DNA from: Marispirochaeta sp963667435 | GTDB taxonomy: Bacteria > Spirochaetota > Spirochaetia > JC444 > Marispirochaetaceae | Assembly (NCBI GenBank): GCA_963667435.1 | Contig: OY763414.1 | Span: forward strand, 496,001-560,000 | Direction: 5' to 3' | Length of the DNA: 64,000 nucleotides | Part shown: positions 26,001 through 35,349 of the stretch, piece after piece | How positions within the stretch are numbered: position 1 is the stretch's first letter | Layout: each line of letters opens with the position of its first letter | The notes under the pieces: generated by a model | Databases searched by the model: none | Seen by the model: the letters and a program-made list of their open reading frames with translations, nothing else | Told to the model about the DNA's origin: nothing | Position numbers and translations under genes: made by a program

Positions 26001-28824
26001 GAAATTCCTTCGGCCCGGGCATACCGGGAGTTTTACTTATACTATTTCGGATTCCCGGACTCCGGACAAATATAAAATCAACCAGCTCGAATGGCCTTTT
26101 CAAAACTCCAATGGTTCCCGAAAAGAGAATACGGCGGAAGTGTTTATTCTTTCATCAGTTGTACCTGCTGAAGCAACAGATGAAGAAGCATTGCTTGGCA
26201 TTGATTTAATAAAGGAACGGGCAAAAAACAGTTCATTTCTTATCTGCAATGGATTTTTACTGAATTCGGATATTCACCGTTTATACAAAGATCTTCTGGA
26301 AGATTATATTCAGGTGGAACCTTCAGGCTGGTCGGTTATATATTCACGGGAAAAGGAACCTTCCCTTTTGTTTCAGCATGAATCAGGAAAAACTATAACT
26401 ATTAAAGGAAAAGAACATTTCAGTGGCAGAGCTCCGACTGCACAATTTCTTGGGAAATCTGCAAGAATTTATTCATGGATCCCCATTTACAAAACCACCG
26501 GTGCTACCCACGCAAGAACACTCATTGATCTTGGACTGAATGAAAAAGGAATAGCACTGCTTAGGGAAGCAGGAATTCCTGATGATGTCCCTCTTATTAT
26601 GGAAAACTACAATTATCCGACAGCGACTGCTTTTTTTACGGTAAATATTTATCACTCCACCCCTGTTTCAGAACGGTCATGGCTTTATAAACGATATGCA
26701 TACAACCTGAAAACAACATTGTATAAACAAGGCAGCAATGACGAATTGTACTGGCGTATTTTTGATCCATGGATTGATAATCTTATGGAAAAACATGCTG
26801 ACAATCAGACTTACGCATTTACCAGTCCGGAAAAAACAGTTTTCTCCATACAAAACAGGCAATTTTATCAGACTGTTCCCGGTGGTGACACAACCCCTTT
26901 TTATATTAAAGGCGTTAATCTTGGGACTGCTCTTCCGGGAACGTGGTTTACAGAACCTCCGGAGCGTGAACGTCTCTATTATCAATGGTTCAAATCCATG
27001 AAAGGAATGCACCTCAACACACTTAGAATTTATACTCTATTACCCCCTTCTTTTTACAGGGCTTTCAGAAAATACAATTTAGAACACACTGATGATCCAC
27101 TGTTTTTAATTCAGGAAATATGGCCTGAAGAAAACCCTCCAGACAAAGATTATCTGGAGCCGCAATACGACGAAAGATACAGAAATGAAATTATTCTGAA
27201 CATTGATGCTCTTCATGGGGAAGGAAATATACAACACCGGTTACACCAGTCCTGGGGTAATTATGCTAATGATGTAACACCATGGTTGATTGGGTATCTT
27301 ATAGGGCGCGAGCTTGAACCGGAGGAGGTATACGAAACAAATCACCGTAATCCAGCTTTTATCTATACCGGCAGTTTTGTTTCAGCGCCACGGGGCCCTG
27401 CAACGGAAGCATGGTTGGCATCCATGGTTGATCATGCAATTTCATACGAAACGAAAACCTACGGCAAATCTCATCCCATGGGCATAGTCAGCTGGCCTCT
27501 TCTTGATCCCCAGCATCATCCTGTTGAATGGACTGACCCCAGATTACAGGGGAAAACCCCTCCCACTGATAAAATCGAGATGGATATAAACCGCCTTGTT
27601 GTTGAAAACAACTCCTTCGGTGGACTCTTCGGTGCATATCATATTTATCCGAACTATCCGGACTTTATGAACAACCAGGCATCATATGCAAATTACAAAG
27701 ACAGTAAAGGAGTTTTCAGGTACGGAGGATACCTGAATGAATTTATTCGTACCCAGGTAAAATATCCCGCAATTGTCGCAGAATACGGAATCTCAACAAG
27801 TGCAGCAGAAGCCCATCATAGTCCCGACGGATACCATCATGGAGGACTCTCAGAAGAAAGCCAGGCAGAAGGAATAATCCGTATGACCGAAGCGATCAGG
27901 AATGAGGGTTACAGCGGTTCGATTATCTTCGAATAGATCGATGAGTGGGCAAAAAAGACCTGGACCACTGAGCCCTTCATGATTCCCTATAACCGTCACG
28001 CACTTTGGCATAATCCATTGGATCCGGAGCAAAATTACGGAATAATCGCAATGACTGCGTCTTCAAAGAAATCTTTCACTGAATATCGGATTAATGGTTC
28101 TTCAGCGAAAATCCAGATGTGGGGATCCGAAGCACATCTTTATCTCCGGATTAAAAATTTCGACAGCAGGTTTAATAATCTTCATACAGGAAAGATCTTC
28201 TTCGGATTTGATACTTATTCCAAGGATAAGGGTATCTTCACCTTTCCAAATATCTCTGATTTTTCAACTCCTACAGGTATGGAGAGTCTGGCTGTAATAG
28301 ATTTAAAGGAAAACAGTGCCAGGGTGTTCAATACATCAGATTATAATATCGGGAACAACAAATTTTCCAGTTCCAACCGGGTAGATCAAAGCTTTGATCC
28401 AATCATGATTCTGATTAATGCTGCCTACACAAATGAAGAAGGCAGGAAAATCCCAGCCTATTACACTGACTGGGGAAAATTACATACAGGCCCCCTGGAT
28501 CAGGCACATAACTCTTTCTATATTGACGATGAAAGTATAACCATAAGAATCCCCTGGGGGCTGCTTAATGTAACTGATCCCTCGGAAGGTTCTGTCCTGA
28601 ATAATCCGGATAAGGTGACTTCCACACTAGTTGCCGACCAGTTGGAAACAACCCAAAGCAGGCAAATACAGGTTTACGGCGTATTACTGGACGAACAAAA
28701 TCAGATACTGATGAAATTCCCGGAAATTACCTATACCTGGGAAAAATGGGACAGGCCTGTATATGCCGGAAATCCGAAAAAATCAGTCAGCCTGCTCTCT
28801 GAGTATTTTTCCCGAATAAAATAA
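23065..28824 (+). pseudogene. Giant HEAT-GT2-glycosidase-like polysaccharide synthase split by in-frame TAG
   Basis: One open frame of 1623 residues ends at TAG (27934-27936) and continues in the same frame for 295 more codons to TAA at 28824. Order of parts: an N-terminal membrane helix; HEAT-like helices (about 60-420); two membrane helices; a family 2 glycosyltransferase (about 530-830) with VINDGSSDST, SIDSDS and Gln799-x-x-Arg-Trp (QRDRWQRG), as in processive synthases; more membrane helices (about 830-890 and 960-980); and an extracytoplasmic glycosidase-like region. The break reads GSIIFE-stop-IDEWAKKTW; in related proteins this motif has a Trp, as in IIFEWIDEW, so TGG became TAG. The missing C-terminus would normally complete the last domain. 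Translation overlaps the upstream regulator gene. If readthrough does not occur, the synthase is probably truncated but its GT2 part is complete. Confidence 0.75.
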
Positions 28825-28843
28825 CTGTAGAAATCGGGAAAAG

Positions 28844-29869
28844 TCAGCCCTTTATCTCTTCCAGCTTATATTCAATCGAACCGAGGCCGATTTTTTCTGC
28901 ATGCACCAGAGAGGCGCTTCCTGAATCAAACAGCTTTTTCCCTGCCGCTTTCTGTACAAGATCCAGACAAGCTGCATCCAGTGCAACCGGATCGCTGCTG
29001 GCAAGTACACCGATATGATCAACAATGGGCTTCATGGAATGCCCCATGCAGTCACAGTCTTCTGTTATATTATGGGCAAATGATATGTATATATTGTTTT
29101 TTCCCCGGGTAGCAGCATAAGCATATTCCGCAATCTTTTCCATGAAGTTAACACCCTGCCAGGAATTGCTTATTGCGCCTTCGGGACAAACAGCAATACA
29201 TCCGGCACATCCCACACACTTTTCAGGATCAATTACCGCAGCTCCGTCAATATCTATGGCATTGAAATCGCATTTTTCAACACACAGGCCGCAGGCGATA
29301 CATTTCCCCGCACTGACTATCGGGTTTATGTTAGTATGCTGTGCCATCTTACCGCTTCGTGCAGCAAACCCCATGGCCAACTGCTTCAGAGACCCGCCAA
29401 AACCGGCTGCCATGTGGCCCTTAAAATGGCTGGTTACAATAAACTGCTTGTAGTTGCTGTAGCCCTTACCTATTCTGCAGCTTTCAAAAAAATCCTTATT
29501 TATTACTACCTCGTTATAATCAGTGCCGATTTCCCCGTCTGCAATTACTATTGGTATCTGGGTAAAACCATGATTTCTGGCAGTGGCAATATGATCCTGA
29601 GAGGTTGTTCTGGAACCACGATAGAGAACATTTGTCTCTATATAACAGGGTTCAACATTCTGCTGCTCCAGGTATTCAATGATGTCATCAAAAGCCGGGG
29701 CACCGATGAAGGTCGTATTCCCCTTTTCGCCGAAATGAACTTTTATAGGAACCTTTTTTTCAAAAGTGATATTGTTGTCAGTTGCGATCTTTTTTAGAAG
29801 ATCCCGGGCCAGGCTGCCCAGTTTTTTCAAATCATTATCTGAGTTCCGAATGAAGTAAACCCTGCTCAC
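28844..29869 (-). CDS. DUF362 protein with two 4Fe-4S ferredoxin motifs
   Basis: A 341-residue protein. The DUF362 part covers most of it (KVHFGEKGN, SHFKGHMAAGFGGSLKQLAMG), and a bacterial ferredoxin insert near residues 190-235 has two CxxCxxCxxxC clusters (CIACGLCVEKC and CVGCAGCIAVC). It should carry two 4Fe-4S clusters and act in electron transfer; the family is widespread in anaerobes but its reaction is unknown. It starts with GTG at 29869, with AAGGACAGC upstream. It is convergent with the synthase gene and has no obvious partner. Confidence 0.8.
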   Translation of the reverse strand: MSRVYFIRNSDNDLKKLGSLARDLLKKIATDNNITFEKKVPIKVHFGEKGNTTFIGAPAFDDIIEYLEQQNVEPCYIETNVLYRGSRTTSQDHIATARNHGFTQIPIVIADGEIGTDYNEVVINKDFFESCRIGKGYSNYKQFIVTSHFKGHMAAGFGGSLKQLAMGFAARSGKMAQHTNINPIVSAGKCIACGLCVEKCDFNAIDIDGAAVIDPEKCVGCAGCIAVCPEGAISNSWQGVNFMEKIAEYAYAATRGKNNIYISFAHNITEDCDCMGHSMKPIVDHIGVLASSDPVALDAACLDLVQKAAGKKLFDSGSASLVHAEKIGLGSIEYKLEEIKG

Positions 29870-29938
29870 TGTGCTGTCCTTAGGAAGAAATGTTAATGCA
29901 GAAACAGAATACTATAAAAAGAGATTTTTGTTACTGTT

Positions 29939-30469
29939 TCAAGCCAGGTGATTTTGGGTATTAAGCTCTTCCCGGGCGCTTTGGACCAGCCTGTATGCTT
30001 CGGCAGCAGTACGCATATCTGCTGCGCTTGGACTTGAAGGAGCAAGTGCTGCACGGATTACCGATTTAGCCTTACTTAGTGTTGCCCGGGGATTACCTGG
30101 AACAGGACTGAGGTCTGCTTTTATCCTTCCACCGGATGCATAGGATTCACCGTCTGCACCGCGTCGAAAACTGTATATAATACCGGAGGCGGCAGCTCCA
30201 CCAAGATTAAGAAGATGGGACTGTTCATGGGCGCGCACTTCACGATCCCGCGAATCTGCACCGGAAGATGATGTTATATAGTAGTCAGTACCGGGAATGG
30301 GAATTCCCTCCGGACTTGATGAGTTGATGTCAGGCGGACCAACGCGGGATTCTGCAGACTTTCCCCGGTGCATAACCATAACCTGGGTCAACTTTGTGTC
30401 CTCACCAGGCTGTATCGGCCGCCTACCGGGAACCTGAGGTCCAAGACCGAAATCAAAGGCGATGCGCAT
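29939..30469 (-). CDS. SprA-family putative zinc metalloprotease
   Basis: A 176-residue protein matching the SprA-related family. It has the HExxH motif in RAHEQSH, followed by the conserved YSFRRGADGESYASGGRIKADLSPV and the ALAPSSPSAADMRTAAEAYRL region of the family's C-terminus. Members are putative metalloproteases of unknown substrate found in many motile bacteria. Most are longer (200-300 residues) with a low-complexity N-terminus; this one is short. A promoter with TATAGT six bases before the ATG suggests a leaderless message. The gene is divergent from the second HisKA_2 sensor kinase. Confidence 0.8.
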   Translation of the reverse strand: MRIAFDFGLGPQVPGRRPIQPGEDTKLTQVMVMHRGKSAESRVGPPDINSSSPEGIPIPGTDYYITSSSGADSRDREVRAHEQSHLLNLGGAAASGIIYSFRRGADGESYASGGRIKADLSPVPGNPRATLSKAKSVIRAALAPSSPSAADMRTAAEAYRLVQSAREELNTQNHLA

Positions 30470-30475
30470 ATTTAA

Positions 30476-30504
30476 ACTATACTGCCATAATACCAGCTCT
30501 TCAA
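30476..30504 (-). promoter_or_regulatory. Promoter for leaderless SprA-type gene
   Basis: On the minus strand TTGAAG (30499-30504), a 17-base spacer and TATAGT (30476-30481), six bases before the ATG at 30469. Confidence 0.55.
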
Positions 30505-30620
30505 GTACAAGTATTTTTACTTGATTACATCGATGCTCCGTTCTATAAGGAGGTTTCTGAAGGATACGATTTGGGGACTTTCCCCTTTTAACTCTTCAGG
30601 ATTAGGGATATTTTATCAGA

Positions 30621-32327
30621 ATGAGAAAATGGAAACTCCTGATTCTGCTGCTTACAGCATGTGCAGTACCATTATTATCCGACCCCATTGACATACTGAT
30701 ACTGCACTCCTACAACATCGGATTCCCGTGGGTTGAAGAGTTCCAAGCCGGATTGATTGATGCCCAGACAGATAATCAACAGATACAGTACTACTCCGAA
30801 TTTATGGATGTCACCAGAATCCGCGGAGCTTTCAGCAGAGACCAGTGGAGAGAATACCTTAGAGCAAAATATGGAAAAATCGGAATCGATGTAATAATAG
30901 CAGAATCCGGTGCGGCAGCCGATTTTCTCTACGCGAATCCTGAAATGTTCGGACGGGTTCCTCAGGTTCTTTACTCTCCTGTCCCATATGCAACAGAATC
31001 CTATCAACTTTCACTTAACCCCAATATTGAAAATGTAATAACTGATACGGTTAATCTTGCCCTGCTACAAAACCCCAAGTCAAATAAGGCTATCATAGTA
31101 AATGGAGGAAACCCGGCAACTGCATCCACTTTGAGCCACCTAAAATCAACCCTTGAGAAATTGTCTATTTCAATAACTGAAATAAGTGATTTCAGTTACG
31201 GTGAGCTGCGTCAGAAGCTGGAAACCTGCGATAAGAACTCAATAGTTTTCTATACGCTTGTTTTCACCGACAAAAACGGGAAACAGTTTATTCCCGGAAA
31301 TGTCCTGAAACAACTGTCCATTGTTTCCGCCGCCCCTATTTATACCTTCTGGGGGACCCTTGCCCGCAACGGCAGCACCGGAGGCGTAATGATAGACGCC
31401 CGGGTAACAGCCTACGAAGTGGTTAAGGCGTCTCTTGATTATCTGAATACCGGACATTTCGGCACTGATTACGGAACAACCCGTACCTATATCGACTGGC
31501 GTGAGCTTAAACGACATGGTATAAGCACACGAAACATTCCTTCGGATGCAGTTATCCTCAATAAGCCGGATCCTTTTCTTGTAAGATACTACAGAGAATC
31601 TGTATCTCTTTTTTCTCTAATTATCCTTGGAGCCTTTATTTTTGTGGTAATACTTTACCGGAAGAACATCCGGATTAACAAAAAATTGTTGCTAAAGAGT
31701 TCAGAACTTGAACAGGCCCTTAATGAAAAAACAATCATGTACAATGAAATGAATAACAGAATCAAGAATAACCTTTCTATTCTTTCAAGTATGATTTCCC
31801 TGCAGATTAATGAAATCAGGAATGCTGAGTTCAGAAAGGAGCTTGAGAATGTTGTGGGTCGGATTCAAACACTGGCACTGGTCCATGAGGAACTGAGCAG
31901 CCACACAAATATAAAGAAAACAAACATGCGCGATTATCTTCGAGCTCTCATCCTGATGGTATTTAACGCCATAAGCACAGACCCGGCGGAAGAACGGCTG
32001 CATATGGACATTGATGAAATCATGCTTGAGAATAAGGATGCTGTTGCATGCGGGCTGATTGTGCATGAACTTCTCACTAATGCTTTGAAATATGCCTTCC
32101 CGGATAACATCAACGGAATGATAATAATAAAATTTAAAAAGGTTTCCCCCGGGGATGTTGAACTCTCAGTCTTTGATTCTGGAGTGAGTTTCCCTGCATC
32201 TTTCAGTTTCTTAGGTAATGCCAGGCTTGGTCTGAAAATTGTTCAGTCCCTGGTTCAACAGATGGATGGGTCCATCCACATTAAAAATAATGGAGAAAAA
32301 GGATTTATAATCAGTTTCTTAGTCTGA
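30621..32327 (+). CDS. Sensor kinase with periplasmic binding-protein-like domain and HisKA_2 domain
   Basis: A 568-residue kinase. A signal-anchor begins it, then a periplasmic domain (about 20-320) resembling ABC substrate-binding proteins of the PF04392 type (DILILHSYNIGFPWVEEF and NGGNPATASTLSHLK), a membrane helix (about 327-345), the HisKA_2 motif EMNNRIKNNLSIL, and a HATPase with VHELLTNALKYAF and an ARLGLKIVQSLVQQ G2 box. The usual HHRVKNN of HisKA_2 is here NNRIKNN: both histidines are Asn, so the protein may not autophosphorylate at that site. The adjacent convergent receiver gene (32319-32732) is the likely partner. The two genes overlap by nine bases at their 3' ends. Confidence 0.75.
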   Translation: MRKWKLLILLLTACAVPLLSDPIDILILHSYNIGFPWVEEFQAGLIDAQTDNQQIQYYSEFMDVTRIRGAFSRDQWREYLRAKYGKIGIDVIIAESGAAADFLYANPEMFGRVPQVLYSPVPYATESYQLSLNPNIENVITDTVNLALLQNPKSNKAIIVNGGNPATASTLSHLKSTLEKLSISITEISDFSYGELRQKLETCDKNSIVFYTLVFTDKNGKQFIPGNVLKQLSIVSAAPIYTFWGTLARNGSTGGVMIDARVTAYEVVKASLDYLNTGHFGTDYGTTRTYIDWRELKRHGISTRNIPSDAVILNKPDPFLVRYYRESVSLFSLIILGAFIFVVILYRKNIRINKKLLLKSSELEQALNEKTIMYNEMNNRIKNNLSILSSMISLQINEIRNAEFRKELENVVGRIQTLALVHEELSSHTNIKKTNMRDYLRALILMVFNAISTDPAEERLHMDIDEIMLENKDAVACGLIVHELLTNALKYAFPDNINGMIIIKFKKVSPGDVELSVFDSGVSFPASFSFLGNARLGLKIVQSLVQQMDGSIHIKNNGEKGFIISFLV

Positions 32328-32732
32328 CTCTGACTTTCTTCTATTGTTGTAGAATGTACTGACTGCGTTTTCTATTGTCTCCAGAATTTTTTCATCGCTT
32401 TCATGTTTTAAGAGATATCCATAATGGTAGATCTTATCTGCCAGGGCCAAATATTTCTTCTCGGAGTGGCTGGTCAGAAAAATAACAGGTATTTCCCGCT
32501 TCTGCAGAATCTTCCGTGCTGTTTCAGTGCCGTCAATTCTGCCTCTGCCAAGGTTTATATCCAGGACTACAAGATCTATGTCTGAGCCCTCTGCTTTCAG
32601 CAGTGCATCTTCTCCCTTAAGAGCAGTAGTAACATTGTATCCGTTCAGACTGAGCATCTGCGCTTCAGCAAGGGCAATCAACCCTTCGTCTTCAACAAGA
32701 AGTATGCTTGTATTGCTGCCTGCGGATTCCAT
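32319..32732 (-). CDS. Stand-alone receiver-domain response regulator
   Basis: A 137-residue CheY-like receiver. The acidic pocket is in LLVEDEGL, the phospho-acceptor Asp is in LVVLDINLG, and the Thr and Lys positions are TSH and YLLKHE, where the usual Lys-Pro is Lys-His. As with the other receiver in the window there is no output domain, and it is found beside a HisKA_2 kinase gene. Its 3' end overlaps the kinase gene on the opposite strand by nine bases, which could allow antisense effects. GGAG precedes the start. Confidence 0.82.
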   Translation of the reverse strand: MESAGSNTSILLVEDEGLIALAEAQMLSLNGYNVTTALKGEDALLKAEGSDIDLVVLDINLGRGRIDGTETARKILQKREIPVIFLTSHSEKKYLALADKIYHYGYLLKHESDEKILETIENAVSTFYNNRRKSESD

Positions 32733-32971
32733 GGATATTATCTCCAGTCTTTTCCATAAACGTAATACTCCAATCGGTAAATATCAAATAAATTTCTAAT
32801 GAAGGGACACTGACTTTCAACTGATTTTTCAACAGGTAAGGTGGCTTAGCCATTGACGGCTGACTCCATTTATTGCATTATTGGTTAGACCCATGAATCC
32901 CGATGAACGGCGTTTATGGTATGTTGAAATATCGCTGTACAGCAGCTAGTGTGACAAACAAGGAGGTAGCA

Positions 32972-33958
32972 ATGGCTAAATTTAAAGTGGTTATTACTGA
33001 TGCGGAATACCCGGAATTTGAGGCTGAAAAGAAGATTTTTTCCGGTAATGAGTTTAATCTGGAAATACATCAATGCAAGACTGAAGACGAGGTAATTGCA
33101 GTTACCAATGACGCAGATGCGGTTCTTAATCAATATGCCCCGGTAACACGCAAAGTTATTGAGCAGATGACTAAATGCAAAATTATAACCCGCTACGGCA
33201 TCGGTGTTGACACCATTGATGTCGAAGCTGCTACGGATAACAATATTATGGTTGGAAATGTGCTCGGCTATTGTATTGACGAAGTTTCCGATCATGCCCT
33301 TGCCCTGTTCCTTGCCCTGGTAAGAAAAATTTCCATACTTGACAGAACCATTAAGGGCGGAGAGTGGAAGTATGAGCATGTAAAACCGATGCAGAGACTG
33401 CGGGGAAAAACATTCGGTGTATGCGGTTTCGGAGCTATTGCCCGGGAAGCCGCAAAGAAAGCACAAGCGTTCAACATGGATGTTATTGCCTTTGACCCCT
33501 ACATCGATAAAAAAATTGCCGCCGATATGAATGTAAAGCTTGTTGATTTCGATACCCTTTTCAAGGAATCGGATTACATATCTTTGCATATGCCGTTGAA
33601 CAAAGAGACTGAACATATGGTTGATGCCAAAGCCCTCAGTATGGCAAAGGACGGGGTAATAATAATTAACACCGGTCGCGGACCTCTTATTGATGAAGCA
33701 GCACTGATTGATGCTCTGAAATCCGGTAAAGTCGGCGGTGCCGGTCTGGATGTAGTGGAAACAATGCCGGTGCAGAGTCCGCTTGATTCCATGGAGAATG
33801 TTATTATCACTCCCCATGTTGCCTACTATTCAGAAGCGTCACTGAAAGACCTTCAGAGAATTGCCGCGGAACAGTGTCATCTGGTTCTTACCGGGTACTA
33901 CCCCACCTGCTTTGTAAACAGGGAACTTAAAGACAAGATTTCCCTGAAAGAGAAATAA
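32972..33958 (+). CDS. D-isomer-specific 2-hydroxyacid dehydrogenase
   Basis: A 328-residue NAD(P)-dependent dehydrogenase of the D-2-hydroxyacid family, close to phosphoglycerate or hydroxypyruvate reductases. The nucleotide-binding motif is VCGFGAIAREAA, and the catalytic residues are Arg in NTGRGPLIDE, Glu in GAGLDVVE and His in ITPHVAYYS. It would interconvert a 2-keto acid and a D-2-hydroxy acid. The ATG at 32972 follows AAGGAGGTAGC, a strong ribosome-binding site; an upstream in-frame ATG at 32903 has none. It is 11 bases upstream of a FGGY kinase and is part of the sugar-acid locus. Confidence 0.85.
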   Translation: MAKFKVVITDAEYPEFEAEKKIFSGNEFNLEIHQCKTEDEVIAVTNDADAVLNQYAPVTRKVIEQMTKCKIITRYGIGVDTIDVEAATDNNIMVGNVLGYCIDEVSDHALALFLALVRKISILDRTIKGGEWKYEHVKPMQRLRGKTFGVCGFGAIAREAAKKAQAFNMDVIAFDPYIDKKIAADMNVKLVDFDTLFKESDYISLHMPLNKETEHMVDAKALSMAKDGVIIINTGRGPLIDEAALIDALKSGKVGGAGLDVVETMPVQSPLDSMENVIITPHVAYYSEASLKDLQRIAAEQCHLVLTGYYPTCFVNRELKDKISLKEK

Positions 33959-33969
33959 GGGGTATCTGC

Positions 33970-35295
33970 ATGTATATTCTTTCCATGGACTTCGGGACTT
34001 CTTCGATAAAGTCGTCCCTTATAGATGAAAATCTGAATACTGTAGAATCAATCAAGGAAGAGTATTTCTTTAAAATGCCCCAGCCGGGCTTTGTAGAGCT
34101 TGAGCCTGATGATGTCTATAGCGCCATGCTTAAATGTATTGCGGGATTCAAGAAATACCACAATGAGATTGAAGCAATCGCCTACGACACCTTCAGCCCT
34201 TCTGTAGCATTTATGGATAAAGACGGAGACTCTCTTTACCCCTTTATTACCCACCTCGACCGGCGCAGCAGTGCCCAGTCTGAAAGAATCCAGAAAGAGA
34301 TGGGCAGTAACGAGTTTCAGGCTATAACCGGAACCTTCCCTTTTACCGGAGGAGCATCGGTAACTACCATGCTCTGGGTAAAGGAGAACATGCCTGAAGT
34401 TTACAATAACGCATATAAAATCGGACACCTGGTAACCTACCTATACTTCAAGTTTACCGGTAAATGGGCCACCGACCCCACCAATGCCGCCCAGATGGGT
34501 ATGTATGAAACTACCAAGTGGACAAGCTGGTCAAAAGATATACTCGGAACCTTCGGCATGGACGAGAGCAAAATGCCCGAGATTCATGATGCAGGAACAG
34601 TCCTCGCAGGCCTGAGTGCCGAGTTCTCAAAGGCCACAGGCTTGAAAGAAGGTATCCCGGTGCTGCTTGGTACCAATGATGCAACAGTTGCGCATGTTGG
34701 TGCAGGCAACACAAAGGCGGGAGATATTCTGGATATTTCCGGCAGCAGTGAAATTATCACCATTCTTTCCGATAAGCCTAAGGTTAACAGCAAATACTAC
34801 CTGCGGAACGCGTACTTCAAAGGACAGTATCAGATGTTCGCCATTACCACCGGCGGGTTTGCCATAGACTGGTTCAGGAATGAATTCTGCAAGGAAATGT
34901 CTGCAGATGATTTCTTCACCAAATACCTTCCGGATGTAATGAAAAGAACAGCAGCAGAAAATGCTGTCAACTTTCTTCCCTACCTTACCGGAGACCGCCA
35001 GAGCCTTGAAGTAAAGAAAGGCGCATTTACCGGCTTAAGCCTGGGATCAACCAGAGACGATATGCTTTTAAGTCTGCTTGCAGGAATTCATGAGCCGGTT
35101 ATTGAAACTGTTAATCTCTGCAGTGAATTCCAGAACCTGAACAAGACCATCAAGCTTACCGGCGGTCTTATAAGCGATAACTTCGTCAACTTTAAAAAAC
35201 AGCTTCTGAAAGGCTACGATTTTGAAATTGTAGATGATTGTCCGATTATCGGTAATGCCATTGTTGCCCTGGATTATCTTAAGAAAGGGAAATAG
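33970..35295 (+). CDS. FGGY-family carbohydrate kinase
   Basis: A 441-residue sugar kinase of the FGGY (xylulokinase/gluconokinase) type. It begins with the phosphate-binding loop DFGTSSIKSSLID and has the GTNDATVAHVGAG, ISGSSEIITI and KLTGGLISDNF segments of the ATP-binding fold. The substrate cannot be read from sequence; neighbours suggest a sugar acid or ketose. It follows the D-2-hydroxyacid dehydrogenase by 11 bases in an apparent operon and ends at a strong terminator. It is slightly shorter than most members (about 480-500). Confidence 0.85.
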   Translation: MYILSMDFGTSSIKSSLIDENLNTVESIKEEYFFKMPQPGFVELEPDDVYSAMLKCIAGFKKYHNEIEAIAYDTFSPSVAFMDKDGDSLYPFITHLDRRSSAQSERIQKEMGSNEFQAITGTFPFTGGASVTTMLWVKENMPEVYNNAYKIGHLVTYLYFKFTGKWATDPTNAAQMGMYETTKWTSWSKDILGTFGMDESKMPEIHDAGTVLAGLSAEFSKATGLKEGIPVLLGTNDATVAHVGAGNTKAGDILDISGSSEIITILSDKPKVNSKYYLRNAYFKGQYQMFAITTGGFAIDWFRNEFCKEMSADDFFTKYLPDVMKRTAAENAVNFLPYLTGDRQSLEVKKGAFTGLSLGSTRDDMLLSLLAGIHEPVIETVNLCSEFQNLNKTIKLTGGLISDNFVNFKKQLLKGYDFEIVDDCPIIGNAIVALDYLKKGK

Positions 35296-35321
35296 CTGTA
35301 ATTATTCCAAGTAGAATTACG

Positions 35322-35347
35322 ACCCGGCTGCCCGCCGGGTCTTTTTT
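35322..35347 (+). terminator. Rho-independent terminator after FGGY kinase
   Basis: ACCCGGC (35322-35328) pairs with GCCGGGT (35334-35340) and is followed by C and seven T. Confidence 0.85.
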
Positions 35348-35349
35348 TA

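Noticed and set aside
32903..32971. Upstream ATG (32903) as start of the D-2-hydroxyacid dehydrogenase
   Set aside because: The 23 extra residues do not resemble the family N-terminus, and the strong AAGGAGGT site precedes the ATG at 32972.
32885..33817. 310-residue open frame on the minus strand
   Set aside because: It lies entirely opposite the D-2-hydroxyacid dehydrogenase gene, has Cys/His/Phe-rich composition typical of an antisense shadow and no ribosome-binding site.
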